This document shows positions 46,995 through 59,847 of a stretch of 64,000 nucleotides of DNA, piece by piece. The notes under the pieces were generated by a model. It made no database searches. It worked only from the letters and a program-made list of their open reading frames with translations, and was not told the DNA's origin. The position numbers and the translations under genes were made by a program. Position 1 is the first letter of the stretch; every line of letters begins with the position of its first letter. Source of the DNA: Zygnema cylindricum (Eukaryota > Streptophyta > Zygnematophyceae > Zygnematales > Zygnemataceae); assembly GCA_037447655.1 (NCBI GenBank), contig JBBHKE010002832.1, forward strand, positions 64,001 through 128,000, written 5' to 3'.

Positions 46995-49260
46995 TGTAGA
47001 TATTAAAGGTTATTTTAGTATCTTCTAGGTTTGTAAAATGCCGAAAAGAAGCAAAGGCAGTCTGACTCGAACTCCTCTCTCCAGCTTCCACACTTGTCAT
47101 AGTCACTGAAAGTTGGAGAGGGAGATAGAACCATGGCCGCTTATGGTATCCGGACGGGGACCGACATTAGGTTGGTAGATTTACCAAAATAGATCTTGAC
47201 GGACCCTAGATTTGAACCTGATACTTGTTGTCCGTCAAGGTGGCCGGTAGCCGGTGATCAAGGTTAGAGTATAAACGGTTTGGTAGCTATTTAAATGATA
47301 ACACGTAGGCTATTTCTGTTGTTCATAGCCATTTTCAGCCATGAATGTACCCTCGGAAGCACCACAGACTACCCCAAAACAACCTTCTTTGATTCCACTC
47401 AGAATTCTACAGAATAAACAAACCAAGCTGAAACTACTTAACCAGATATTTCCTAGTCCACTAAGTATTCCCACCAATTTTTATTTAACAATACCAAACC
47501 GAAAAATCACAACACCCAGTCAAAGTTGCAGAAAAACAACTTGCTAGAACTTTGATATATATATGACCAACTTCACAATGAAGTCCCAAGCAAATCAGAA
47601 TTAAAATAGGTCTGCAAATTTTCCACAATATTTCCAATAAAAGGAGAAACACACATGCAAAATTTCAGATAATTGTGCCAATACAACTGAGAGCAATTCT
47701 CAGATGAAATTCCCAAAAAGGAGCAAAAACAGTTTCTGTCCAAAAGGTTCCTAAACCTGAAAAATGACTAAGTCCTACAAATAAACACTAGAGCTTACTA
47801 CTGTATGTACGGAGGCATACCAGCCGTACGTAATCAATCAACTACATGTATTAATGTGAGTATATCCGAATTCTTCGAGATATGTCAGAATGAATAAATC
47901 TACACTAATAATTAATGCACGTAGGACAAAAACATTGTTGTAACTATTTACAAACCTTACGATTTTTTTCAAATGAATCTGGACCGTCCATGATAAATAA
48001 CATGTGATGGACGGGATTTCGCGTCCCTCACCAAATTGACCAAACTGACGGCGCTGCTGTCCGTAGCTCTGGTGGAGTCTAATTCATCACATGTTGACCC
48101 CTGCATTATGTTTTGTACGACCGACATACAATGACAACACAGTCGATATTTCTCTTCCAAAAATGACGGCGTGCTCCCTTCGCCTTCCACGTATTCTTTC
48201 ATCACCGAAGATAAACCTCCACATGTAAATCCGGTCCCCAAAATGAAACTGTACTTTTCCATCGGGAACAACCAATCTTGACTCCCTCACGGAGTGACAC
48301 GTGTATCTGAAGTGTACCGCCGTCCATTTCCCTTTACGCAAACCGTACTTTTCGTCTATGTTTCTTCTCGTCACTTGAAGTCCAATTCCGTACGTTCCAA
48401 TACACTTAGTACCTAGTACACAAGCTGCTATGACTGCGATGTGACCAGCGCAGCATTGCAGCAGAATATATTTTTTCATACACGCTGCTATGGCTACGGT
48501 GTGACCAGCGCAACATGGCAGCATAACAATGTGATATAGAGAGGACTAAAGGTTTCCAAAAACCAAAAATTTCATTTAACATGATATTTAGACATAGATA
48601 CAGTTTCTAATGTACGGCGTACGAAAATCCGAAACAGATAACGCGCATCTTGTTTCGAAGACGAAACAAATATTGCGCAAGTATTTATGACAGCCACGAT
48701 TGTAATCCGGCTTAATCAGACGACCACAAAGCATGCCGAGATCACAGAATACGTTTTCAGAGGTTTGCGGTCGAGGTTATATTAATTGCCACGCGGCACA
48801 ATCACATTGGATTACGGCATCTCCGGGGATTACAAAAATGAATCCAAAAGTGACATGTGTTGACTTATTGGCCATGTCGTACAATGGCCGTACAAAAAGT
48901 ACACCTGCACTTGTATCTTTATGTACGATACAATATTATGATTGGTGTCGTACTTCAGTAGATAGAGTTTTAGAGAGAGATAAGACTTAGAAAAATTTGA
49001 TTGATTGGACCCTCTCTCCCAAAGAACTGTACAAAAGGTCAAATTTGACTCTTCATAACTTACTGCTCAAGGGAACAAATTCAGAGATTCTTTTTGCTAT
49101 TAACTCAAGGGAGTCTTGCCTTTAAAAGGGTGAAGGTTGTCAAAGTTTTTGTCAACGAGGGTGGCAGTTATTTTTGCTGAAACACAAAGGGGTCAGGGTT
49201 ATCATAGAGGCTTCGTGGGAGCTGCCTACTCTGAGGACCTATAGAGATCTCAGAGTTGCA
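46995..49260 (+). repeat. 3' LTR of element A, split by a 1252-bp insertion
   Basis: LTR sequence 46995-47316 and 48574-49260 (plus one ATTTC copy) together correspond to the 5' LTR. The last bases GTTGCA are followed by the TGAAT duplication. The ATG present in the 5' LTR is ATA here. An antisense tRNA-like block with B box at 47208-47218 is kept. Confidence 0.87.
47317..48568. mobile_element. Unclassified 1.25-kb insertion in A 3' LTR
   Basis: Flanked by ATTTC duplications (47312-47316, 48569-48573); the empty site GGCTATTTCATTTAAC is present in the 5' LTR. Begins TGTTGTTCATAGCC but ends AACCAAAA rather than CA. Holds a 60-bp-period duplication (48421-48464, 48481-48524). No recognisable protein. 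Possibly a solo LTR with an altered end or a non-autonomous element. Confidence 0.7.
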
Positions 49261-49265
49261 TGAAT

Positions 49266-49678
49266 CGGGCGTCTGTCGATTTTGTTACATGTTGGCGAAG
49301 TGTGACGCGATTGGCGTAATCGGAAATATTATATGTGTGCGACGAGGCAGCACTACTTCTTTTACGGAGGATCCTGCAACGATTCTGCCACATTCTGTTT
49401 CGTTTACAAAGAGTGATTTTGGCAAAGTTAAGTTACCTTGAGTTACCTCAGAGCTGCAGCTATGGCCGGCGCACCTTAGCGTGTACTTGGTCACCTTTAG
49501 TAGGAGAAGTTTGCTTAGTGTTGTTTTTAGACGTATTAGATGTTTGTTTTTGTAGCGGGTATTTAGTTGGAGAGTGGAACTTAGGAACATCAATTAGAAG
49601 TTATATAAAGTGACCAGAATTTGTGTTTTGGAGGGGGAAAAAGACTTTGGTGAGTAATGTTGGGTATTAGGTAAAATC
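49266..49678. other. Host or old-element sequence right of element A
   Basis: About 0.4 kb with no recognised feature; two short overlapping ORFs on opposite strands. Confidence 0.3.
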
Positions 49679-49815
49679 ATATCGCGATAATTTCGATATA
49701 CCATATATCGATTATTGATCGGTCACATGGCTTGATATGGTACGGGGAATCGTACATAAAATGTGCAAAAAAATGTACAGGTCCCCCCCCCCCCCCCCCC
49801 TGGGGGCCCCCCCAA

Positions 49816-49846
<31 letters not shown>

Positions 49847-49966
49847 TTTGGAATTTTTTTGACCTAGCGTCCACTCCGATATATGGTGGTATAAAATATA
49901 TCAAAATATTGGCCAATATATCGTAAATCAATTGCGATATTCACCTCCGCGATATAAGGAAGCAAT
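49679..49966. repeat. AT-rich inverted-repeat element with C/G homopolymer core
   Basis: ATATCGCGAT-type sequence at the left is loosely inverted at the right (ATTGCGATAT, GCGATATAAGG). The core is a C-run, TGGGGGCCCCCCCAA, and a G-run of more than 20 (about 49784-49844). Possibly a MITE around an expanded homopolymer; run lengths are unreliable. Confidence 0.4.
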
Positions 49967-49989
49967 ATTATTGATTATCGGGTACCCAC

Positions 49990-50427
49990 AATTCGCATAG
50001 AGCGCTTAAACTCCACAGTAATTAGCATCTGTGTATTTTGTATATAAGTGACTTTTCTCACTTAATGAAATCATCCCAAATACAAATCAATTTCTCTCTC
50101 CAATGCATTGATCTTTCTCTTGTGTATAATTTCATGGCTTTCGCCAATCCACCTCCTATAGTTTATGGGCCCGTTCATGCCACTTCTAACAGTATCCAGA
50201 AGTTTGATGGCCAAAACTTCTATGATTCGTCTTTTTCAGCAATGCATTTTTTCATATAATATCGGCATGGGGCCCTCGATACCCAGCACAACTGGTGAAA
50301 TACACGACTTTTGTCGGATTTATTTGCCATTTTATTTTGCATCCGCTGTAGTGATTTTTTCACTTATTATGGGTTATTTCTCTATCATTTGGTATTAAAG
50401 CATGATTAGTGCTCCAAGCTTTGTGTC
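49990..50427 (+). mobile_element. Fragment of copia element F family
   Basis: 49996-50260 is nearly identical to 60020-60285 (LTR end, leader and gag start MAFANPPP... then IQKFDGQNFYD). It then switches to another copia LTR end with TTTGGTATTAAAGC, a decayed standard TGGTATCAGAGC primer site. A chimeric relic. Confidence 0.6.
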
Positions 50428-50611
50428 GGTTAAAATGTGTGTATTTTCTAGGTCTGTATTTGTCTATGTTGAAAAGAAGTAATTAATATTTACTTCTTAA
50501 TTTGGACTCTAGAGTGAAAAGAGAGAGAGAGAGAGAGAGTCACCATGGCTGCCGCCATAGTTTGAAAGAAATAGGCAGACAGGCAGACAGATTGATATAT
50601 TACCAAAATAA

Positions 50612-51611
50612 TGTTGTTTTTGAAAGCTTTGTCTTCAGTATATAGAGCTGTGAGGGAAGTCTGAGTACTTAGAATATTTTGGTGTAATTTGAAATGTAAT
50701 GCTTACCTTAAATAGTGTGACAGTAGAAGGTTTTCTCAAAGAGTATTAGTACGGTCGCATATACACGCGTCGGTTTTTAGACAGTGCAGAAAACACGGAA
50801 TGGTCATGGCCACATGTCATCTATCGGACGACTGAATTCGTCGGATCGGGCGGACGGAAACTAAACCGGACATCTGGGAACATTGATACCAAATGACAAA
50901 CACCAAACGTTGATTCACATTAGATTAATGGCGGAAATTCTGAAAGAGACCACATATGATGAGGAGCTTCGTAAGCGTCCCAAATAGTCGTACAAGTTTA
51001 CCACAGCAGGTTGGAAGTATTTGAGGTTGCTGACTAAGCAAGCAACATTACATGTACGGCATCAGATTGTAAATACCTGGAGAGATTATTTTTGTAGCGT
51101 AGCACTTTAGAAAATAGTGTTTCACTATTCATTTTTAGGCTAGTTAGATATTGGTTTTTGGAAGTACACTAGTGTACCTTGTGGTACTATGGTACAGTAC
51201 TACTATTCAGGGTACTGACATCTGATTGGCTAGTGGGCAGTAGATGCTCTCTCAGAGTATAAAGATTAGGACTTAGAAATATTTATGTATCCAGTTTTGG
51301 GATAAGGGAAACCAAAAGGCAGTTTTAGGGAAACTTGCAGGTCCTGTATCTTATGGTCTACTGGGTCAATTTGGCTGTAACTTTGGGATATAACAGTGTG
51401 TATGCTGAGGTTCTTATGTGCTGAGTTGTGTGCTAATTGGATCGGTGAGTCTAGATCTATAGTGAAGTAAAGTTTAGTAAACTGTGAGATATTGAAGTGG
51501 TGAAATATAGTGTTTTGTGGGGACTTCTTGAAAAGCTTATGCTTAAGCTATAACTACTTCTACTACTACTACTGCTGCAGCTTCACCTGGACCAGTTGTC
51601 ATAGAACAACA
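50612..51611. mobile_element. Solo LTR 1 in D1 5' LTR
   Basis: 1000 bp with inverted ends TGTTGTT ... AACAACA and imperfect 5-bp duplication AATAA / AATGA. A TATAAAG motif lies near 51258. D1's 3' LTR lacks this segment (ACCAAAATGTTGCCCT), confirming an insertion. Family not otherwise present here. Confidence 0.75.
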
Positions 51612-52362
51612 AATGATGCCCTAAACAATATTTGAACCTAGGTCTACAGAATACTCTACAGACATACGCCTTAACCATAAAAGCAATAAAAAAACGATAC
51701 ACGTTTGTGGTTCGGTGATTCATTAAAGTGTTACGCAAACGTCACTTTCACTTAAACACACCAAAATTGACGAAACAACATTTATAGTCAAACGACTCTC
51801 GCGGACACGAATCTAACCGTGTAAAATACATGATCAGAACGACGAAGTCGCCCCCGCCAAACCCGAATGAACCTTTGGCGGCTTTCGGACATAGCGGGCA
51901 CGCTGTGCCACGTGGTGCCACATCATTTGACGCTGGAAAAAATGGGAGGAGGATTAATGGCTCCCAAATTGTCAAGTGTCATCCTGAAGGCCATGTTGTA
52001 TAATGGCCGTACAAGAAGTACAATCGGCCACTGTACCTTCTTCTACTATACACTCTTTTGATTGGCCTAGGGTAGAGTAGTAGGTAGTTGTGAGTAGGAG
52101 ATATGGGACTTAACGTTTTTGAGGCGCCTCTCACCAGGTGACCTTTTGTAATTATAGGACATCTTTGGCCAGCCATAACTAAATTGTCAAGGGAGAAAAT
52201 TCAGTGATTCTTTTTGCTGCGGACTCACGGAAATTGAGGCTACACAGGGTTGTAGTCACTTAGAGTTTTTGCTTGCTAGGGTGGCGGCATTTCTAAGGGA
52301 AATTCAAAGTGGGAAATATTGTCCAAAACACATGTTCAAGCTCTACATTCTGTGGTGAAACT

Positions 52363-53369
52363 TGTTGAAATTATTAGATTAATGTGGTATTTTCTAGGTC
52401 AAAATAGTTCAGTACAAAAAAAAAAAAAAAAAGGCGGACATCCTGCCTCTACCTCCTCTCTCTACCCACCATACTTCTTGTAGTCACTGAGGGATAGAGA
52501 GAGTGGTTGAGCCATGGTTGTCCTAGCTCAGCAGGCAGGACTAAGGAGTGATTTAAGTCACTCTCAACAAAAGGTTCAGTCCGGCAGGACTCGAACCTCC
52601 GACCGCCAGAGCGCGGCGTAGCTGTTAGCTCTAACGAGTCTGTCGTATAAGTCTGTTAAGAGATATAGGGTTCGATATTTATTTAAACTATTATATGGTA
52701 CTGAAATAAATTAACTGGAATTTGAACGAAGGAACATAGAACTTGTTAAAATTTAGTGCGAACGTCATTTCGCACGAAACAAAGGAATCAGACATTTGTT
52801 TGGACGATCGACATTAAATGTCCGATTTAATCCGACAGCACATATCATCGGCGAGATCGCGGAATGGTCACTTTGGCTTTTTTGGACGTGGCATGTCTTG
52901 GCGCCCCGTGGAAGGATGACATTCGGTCGCGGGAATTCTAAGGAATGTACGGGAGAGTTGAAGAGTGACACGCGTCCACTCCGTGGCCTTGTCGTACACA
53001 GGTCGTACAGAAAGGACATTGGTCGTAGTACCTTTTTGTACTTAACACTCATATGATTGGTTCGTACTTCAGTAGATAGGGGCTGTGAGAGGGGTTTTAG
53101 GACTTAGGAAATTTGGTAGGCAGTCACCTCTCTCTAAGAGAGCTTTGTATAAAATTGGCATTTTTGCCGACTCATAAATTATCGGCTGGTTGGTCGTTTT
53201 CACTGATTCTTTTTGTTATGCACTCAGGGGAGTCCAGACTGCACAAGGGTGTAGTCAACTTTTCAGTTTGCCTTCCTGGACAGCAGTGGTTGTGGCTTGA
53301 AGTGGGTTAGTTAAATACTATCTAGAGGCTTCTTGTATTCTGTGGTCCAATGGAGGATACATAATTTCG
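52363..53369 (+). mobile_element. Solo LTR 2 (B/E family) in D1 5' LTR
   Basis: 1007 bp, begins TGTTGAAATTATTAG and ends ATAATTTCG (B family: AGAATTGCA), flanked by the perfect duplication AAACT (52358-52362, 53370-53374). A product of LTR-LTR recombination. Confidence 0.82.
52577..52648 (-). other. Antisense tRNA-like block in solo LTR 2
   Basis: Minus strand: GACAGACTCGTTAGAGC, then B box GGTTCGAGTCC (52587-52597). Confidence 0.5.
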
Positions 53370-53516
53370 AAACTGAGCACACAAAAAGTCTTCTTTCACA
53401 AGGGAGAAGCTGTACACGAGTTCTCACTCTCAAGGTGTTTGTCATTTTGGTTTGTATCAACTTGGAGTCGGCACTATCTAGATAAGCTTTTTTAGGTGTG
53501 CGATTTCTTTGGGGAA

Positions 53517-54610
53517 ATGGAACCCATAGAATTGCAGGTTATGGGCCTACCATCTAGGGTGCCTATGTTTGATGGAACATACTTCACCTATTAGGAATTT
53601 ACGATTGAGGGATTGCTTTTCGAAATGCACTTATGGGGAATTGTTTTGGGACAAATGAGGTGTCCGCCACCGAGCTTCGGTGGAACTCACCATGGAGATT
53701 CAACTGGGGCTTCCCAGAAAAAACCAAACGGAGTTTAGATGCAACAAAAGGTGAAAGGGAAATTATTGCAATCGAAGAGGAAAACGGGGAGAAGGGTAAA
53801 GGAACACCTGTGGTGAGGGGAGCTAGGCTCTTGCCTACAGTTCCACTTGTTTGTTGTAGTTAAACCAAAAATTTAAGAAAATGACAGTAAACATTTGGGA
53901 GTATAAAAACACTATATAAAAACACTATAGTACAGCATCTCAGACTTAGAAACATGTCTAAATCCATAGCTATCACTCTTATAAACCTAACTAAGTCTTC
54001 AGAAATCGGGGATACAGTAATTCAGATTTATAAGAGTGAGACAATATAGAGGCAACAATTAGTAAAACAAGAAATAGAGGCCTATGTTTATAAAGGCTGT
54101 AGCATGATAGAGTTTTGCAATGATATTGTTGCGTTCTATGTTGAGCTTGCTAGTGCGGGATATGTAGAATCCGATGAGAGAAAAATTGACACACTTACTA
54201 TGAAACTTCCAGATGAGTACGAAAACATCATTAATCGTATGCAGGAAATGAATTGCTTCGCATGCACTTGGGGCAATACCATGGGGATGATTCTTCCGAG
54301 GGAAAGCACTTTGGAGCTTCATAGGGGAAGTGACACGGTAAATGCACAAACAACTGGTGGTGACTTGCGGAAGCGTGATGAGAGGAAGAAAGTAAAAGAT
54401 AAGCTTTATCATAATTTTGGTGGAAAGAGAGGAAGAGGAAAAGAAAGGGGAGCTTCGAAAGGAGGGGTTTGCTTCTTTTGTAAAGAACCGGGTCACTATA
54501 TGGTGGAATGTCTTTGTTTGGAAGAAATTAGAAGTTGAAATATAAATGAGGAGGAAGAAAGGGAAGAGGAGAAACATGATGAAGATAATTCAGAGCTTCT
54601 CCACATCGAT
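53517..54610 (+). pseudogene. gag: gag of element D1
   Basis: Starts at an ATG 20 nt inside the LTR (MEPIELQVMGLPSRVPMFDG) and reads through the primer-binding site at 53537-53551 (GGTTATGGGCCTACC). Stops follow. An open piece at 54104-54538 has GCSMIEFCNDIVAFYVE-type sequence, TMKLPDEYENIINRMQEM and an intact CCHC knuckle (CFFCKEPGHYMVEC). Confidence 0.78.
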
Positions 54611-55426
54611 AGTATGGGGAAGAGAGAAAAGCACACAAAAATTCCACGAAAGCAACAGTGTGCTTTTGGAGGTATAAGGGTGGTAAAGAGAAATGATGTA
54701 TTTGAAAAAGGTAAAAACAATGAGGATATTTTCATAGATATTTTGGTGACAGAAAATTGGTCGAAAGAGGAGACTTCGAAGGATTCTATGGAAAGGGGAG
54801 AAGTAAATTTAGAGGGGGCTGTAAAAATAGGGGAGAAGAGGAATATTTAATGAAAGGTTTAGGAGAGGAGAAATATTTTTTGGGAATCAAAATTAAAGTG
54901 ATAGTGGAAATGATTCCATGGAAGAAAGTGAGGGAAGTTTAGAAAATGGGGTAATTATCATGTGCAAATATATGAGTACGAAAGATGTAGATTTTATGAG
55001 GAACTTAGTGGGGGCTTGTGATTTAAAGACAAATTTGGGGGGTAATGGATTTGACATCACTAATGGGAGTGATGCCATTTATAAAGTTTTGTCTGTAAAA
55101 AGGTTGGGTTAGCATCGAGTATGTATTGCACGTTGGGGATGGGGCGGGCTGTTTGAAATGCAAATGGGAATCTGGATTTTGCTCGGATGAAAAAGGAATC
55201 AGGTGGATAAAATCCTTGCTCCAAAAGCCCCGGTTTATAAAAAAATAGCATGCAAAATAAAATGTGTGATGCAATTATTATTTCGGTTCATCTAATACAC
55301 TGTTTCAAATACGGGGGTATTCAACTAAAGTTTTATGAGGGGAAAAGAATAAGGAAAAAGATAAAAGATATTGTGTTTTGTTATTAAGTGTGAGTTGAAA
55401 GAAAGTAGACTAGATTATAAGGGGTG
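54611..55426 (+). pseudogene. pol: Remnant pol of element D1
   Basis: IPRKQQCAFGGI (pre-protease) is followed almost directly by GEEKYFLGIK (RT) and by RNase H fragments (DITNGSDA, VGDGAGC, IRWIKSLL). Protease, integrase and most of RT are absent. Ends at the AAGGGG polypurine tract. Confidence 0.65.
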
Positions 55427-55514
55427 TGTTAAAATGTGTGTATTTTCTAGGTTTGTATTTGTCTATGTTGAAAAAAAGTAATTAATATTTACTTCTTAAT
55501 TTAGACTCTAGAGT

Positions 55515-55627
<113 letters not shown>

Positions 55628-55705
55628 TCATGGTTGTCGCCATAGTCAGAAAGAAACAGGTAGACATGCAGAAAGATAGGTAAATTACCAAAATGTTGCC
55701 CTATA

Positions 55706-55768
55706 CAAGATTTGAACCTAAGCTTATAGAATACTCTACGGGCATACGCCTTAACCATTAAGGCATTA
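55706..55768 (-). other. Antisense tRNA-like block in D1 3' LTR
   Basis: Minus strand: TTAATGGTTAAGGCGTATG, like a tRNA D-arm and anticodon-arm start, then GGTTCAAATCT (55708-55718). The D1 5' LTR has the same block near 51627-51690. Confidence 0.52.
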
Positions 55769-56936
55769 AAGAAACGATACACGTTTGTGGTTCGGTAAGT
55801 TATTAAAGTGTCACGCAAACGTCACTTTCACTTAAACACACCAAAATTGACGAAACGACATCTATAGTTAAACGGCTCTCGCGGACGCGAATCTAACCGT
55901 GTTGCAAAAATTAATGGTTTTTTTTTTGTATTTTCTTGGTCTAAAATGAAAGATAGAAAAAAAGTCGAGGCAGTCCGCTTCTAACTCCTCTCTTCAGCTC
56001 CCACACTTGTCGCGATCATTGAAAGTTGAAGAGGAAGCTAGAGCCATGGCTGCCTATGCTGCTTAAAAGATAGAGAGACAGGTGGGAGATTTTGGTAGAT
56101 TTACCAAAATATACTTGACAGGCCCAGGATTTGATCCTCGTACTTGCCATCCGTCAAGTCTGAAATAGACGGTAGCTTTATCCTACAGACTATGATCGGT
56201 GCTAAGGTATATAGGGTTTGACAGATATATAAATTGTAAAGCGTGAACAAATTCATTTAACTGAAACTATAGACGTCGCGCATGGATACACGTTTGTAAA
56301 GTACGGAGTACAATATGGTTCTGAAACGGATACCACACATTTTGTTTCGACGGCGAAACAAATATCGCGCAACGATTTATGACGGCTACGATTAAAACCC
56401 AGTTTTGATCGAATGGTTGCGAAAGATGCCGAGATCGCGGAATAAGATTTTGGCGGTTTTCGGTAACCGCCATATTGATTGACGCGTGGCACGACCACAT
56501 TTGATTACGGCATCTCCGGAGATTACAGAAACAAATCCAGATATGACATACGTTGACTGGTTGGCCATGTCGTACAATGGTCGTACACAAAGTATACCGG
56601 CATCTGTACCTTTTAGTACGACACAGTATTTTGATTGGTGTCGTACTTTAGTAGATAGAGTTTTAGAGAGAGATAGGATTTAGAAAAAATTGGTGGATAG
56701 GACCCCCTCTCTCAGAGAGCCTTTGTACAAAAGGTCAACTTTGACCTTCCATAACTTACTGCTCAGGGGAGCAAATTCAGAGATTCTTTTTGCTATCGAC
56801 TAAGGGGAGTCTTGCCTTCACAGGGGTGGAGGTGGTCAAAGTTTTTATCTGTCAAGGTGGAAGTTATTTTTGTTGAAACACAATGGTGTCAAGGTTATCC
56901 TAAAGGCTTCGTGTGAGCTGCTTACTCAGAGGGCCA

Positions 56937-57980
56937 ATGGAAGTCTTAGAGTTGCAGGTTATGGGCCCACCCTCTAAGGTGCCCATCTTTAATGGAACTG
57001 GCTTCATTTACTGAAGAGTATGATGACAGGAGCTCTATGTGAGAAAAGGTTTTGGGGAATAGTGAGTGGACGGGTAAGGCGTCCACCTAGTCTTGGCATC
57101 CCTCCAAGGTTTGGAGAAAGCAGATTCACTAGAGATGTAGATTCATCTCCAACGGAGGAGACAAAGGAAAGAGAGGTGGTGGACAAAAGAAAAGAGAAAT
57201 AGACGATCACACCGATAGCAACCGATTCAGCATTCATGTCACCTATTACGAGGAACGAGGATAATGATACCGATACCTGAGACTACAACAATATGGCGAC
57301 AAAGCAGTTCATCCTCCACCATCTTACTCAAGGGCTTGCATCTCTTCATTTGCAAGTAGAGAGGGCATCCGATCTTAAGGTGGCTCTCATGGAGATGTAC
57401 TAAAGTGGTACGATTCAGCAACAACAGTTGGCTGATCAGAAATTATCGCATATGTATACAAGGGGGGGGAAGATGTTCGATTTTTTTAATGAGCTCGCAA
57501 CACTTTTCATGGAGCTAGAGAGTGCTGGACAGATTGAAATTGAAAAGATGAAGGTTAACTGCTTGGTCATGAAGTTACCTTATGAGTTCGAGAACATAGT
57601 CAACCGTGTGTAGGACTTGACAGACTCAAGGTGGATATGGAATTCAGTGGAAGGGATGATTCTCGTTCGATAAAACACGATTGAGATCCGAAGGGGAGGA
57701 AAGAGTGGACAAGGCTTCGCAGCTGGGACCGATTGGAGGAACAACGATTTTAGAAAACCGGTCGGAAATTATGGAGGGGGGGTGGCAGAAAAATCAGACC
57801 GAGGAGTTTGGACTAAGGGCTCCCAAGGGTTTGTGTCATTATTGTAAAAAACCAACGCACTATATGGCGGAGTGCACTAAGTTAACTGAACTTAAGTTAA
57901 AGGAGGGGCAGATCGGTGGGCCTCCAAGAGGAAAGAAAAAGGCTCTTGTGACTCAAGTACACGAGGAGTAATCCAAGGAG
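56937..57980 (+). pseudogene. gag: gag of element G
   Basis: ATG 20 nt inside the LTR (MEVLELQVMGPPSK). Homologous to A's gag with many stops (FILHHLTQGLASLHLQVE; TRGGKMFDFFNELATLF). Intact knuckle CHYCKKPTHYMAEC at about 57833-57875. Confidence 0.78.
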
Positions 57981-59847
57981 GATGACAGTGAGCTCTTGTT
58001 GGTTGAGGAGTTGGAGGCAAAGACCGAGGTCAAAATTCCTCGAAAGCAGAAGTGTGCTTTTGGAGGTTTGAAAGGTGAAGGAGGTTGGATTGTGGATTCC
58101 AGTACCCCTATGCACATGTGTAAGGATAAACACCTGTTCACTACGATGAGAAAGATTCCCACCGTAAAGAAAGAGTACGGGGATAGGGGGGTATTCACTA
58201 CTACTATGGTAGGATCGGTAGATGTGAAAGTATTAGTGGAGGGAAGACATCCATAGTGACATTCTCTGATATATTGTTTATTCCAGAGCTAAAAAAAAAC
58301 ATGATCTCAACGTCTTGTTTATTCTAGTGTTAAACAAAAACCTGATCTCAACGTCTATGTTAGATGATAACGGTTTTGAGACTAACATTAGCAAGGGAAC
58401 CTTTACTGCTAGCTTTGAGGAGGAAGTTTATTTCATTGCTGAAAAAGGTAGCCAATGGATGTTTAGGCTGATTTTAAACAATGAAAAGAAGAAATTTTAC
58501 TATGCTGGTGTTCATGATATTATGTTGTGGCATAAGAGGCTTGGACATGTGCATTTAGATAAGTTGAAAGAAATGAAAAACATGGGAATAGTGGAAGGAA
58601 TTCAGTTCGGAGAAAGTGAAAACCTAAGTGATTGTAGTGGTTGTGCTCAAGGTAAACCACACAGATTACCCTTCCCAAAAGAAACCACTTATAAAGGGGA
58701 AAAAGTGTTAGACTTGGTACACATTGATATTTGGGGACCGGCCAAAGTGCCCTCAACTGGTAGTAGAAGGTTTATGATAACAATCACTGACGATTAGTCT
58801 CGATACTTTAGAGTGTATTTTTTGAAAAATAAATCAGAGGCCCCACAAGTTTTTAAAGAATATAAGGCATAGAGTGACAAACTCCATGAAACCCCTATTA
58901 AGAGAGTAAAGAGTGATAATGGGTGAGAGTATACCTCCAATCAGTTTGAGGATTTTCTGAGAGAAAATGGAGTGCAACACCAAAAGACAGTTCCTAAAAA
59001 TCCTGAGCAGAATGGTGTAGGCGAGAGGTTAAATAGAACTCTAAGTGATAGTGCCATGAGTATGCTCTCAGATAAGAAAATAGGAAGGAGATTTTGGGCC
59101 GAAGCTATAAACTGTACAAATTATCTCAAGTAGAGAGTTCTTACCTCGACAGTAAAAGGCCAAACTCTTTATGAAAGATAGACCGGCCGAAAACCAGATG
59201 TTTCACACTTAAAGGTTTTCGATAGTCAAGTATTCAGCCTAGACACAGATCGGTCAAATTTGGAAGTTGGATTCGAAAGGAAAACCAAGATATCTACTAG
59301 GATATAATGAAGAGGTAAAAGGATATAGAGTCTATGATCTCAAGAGATAAGATATAATCATAGTAAAGCATCTAGTGGTCATGGATGAAGGGAAATCTAT
59401 AGATCCCTTTTAGCATACAAATACAGTCAAAATCAGATTTGAGTCAGAAAATTCTGATGACTTTGAGCTTCCTAACTATCTAGGTTTTCGAGAAGATGAT
59501 GATCTTGCAGGTATAAATCAACCGATGAGGATTCAACCGTGGAACCCCTAGTGCCAACTCCAACCGAATCGCAAGACGTGGTGGAAATAGACCCGGAATC
59601 GATGGATAGGGGAGAAGACGAAACTATTCGAAAGAATCCACGAGAGCCATCCATTCCGGCATCACAGTTTGAGGGCGGATTGAGAAACAGCAAAAGAATG
59701 CAAGAGAAACAAGTTAACAACAAGGTAACCAAACTGTCTTATCCCGATGAACCCCAAACTTATGGTGAGGCGATGAGATGTCTTGAGAGGAACCGGTGAA
59801 AGAGAACCATTAATGAAGAGATGGCTTCGATTATGGCAGCCATTACG
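57981..59847 (+). pseudogene. pol: Protease and integrase region of element G
   Basis: WIVDSSTPMHMC replaces the protease active site (DSS for DSG). The GAG-pre-integrase (MLWHKRLGHVHLDKL, CSGCAQGK) and integrase start (VHIDIWGP) are open at 58315-58797 and end at a TAG that replaces the Trp of DDWS. PKNPEQNGVGERLNRTL follows with stops. A short duplication of ILVLNKNLIST-type sequence occurs near 58260-58340. The linker to RT ends at 59847. Confidence 0.8.

Larger units (their letters stand above)
35437..49260 (+). mobile_element. Copia LTR retrotransposon A (outer element, opened by B and a 1.25-kb insertion)
   Basis: A Ty1/copia element with LTRs 35437-36446 (TGTAGAAATTAAAGG... to ...GAGTTGCA) and 46995-49260. 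It is flanked by the perfect 5-bp duplication TGAAT (35432-35436, 49261-49265). Internal order is gag, protease, integrase, then RT/RNase H, the copia order. pol is split at about 39127 by element B and resumes at 45380. Stops and frameshifts in every domain make it non-autonomous. Confidence 0.92.
55903..59847 (+). mobile_element. Copia LTR retrotransposon G (A family, opened by F)
   Basis: 5' LTR 55903-56956 (TGCAAAAATTAATGG... to GTTGCA), primer site 56957-56971 (GGTTATGGGCCCACC), gag, protease and integrase remnants to 59847, where element F interrupts inside RT's leading linker. The preceding bases CGTGT (55898-55902) are its putative left duplication. RT and 3' LTR would be right of the window. 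Confidence 0.82.
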
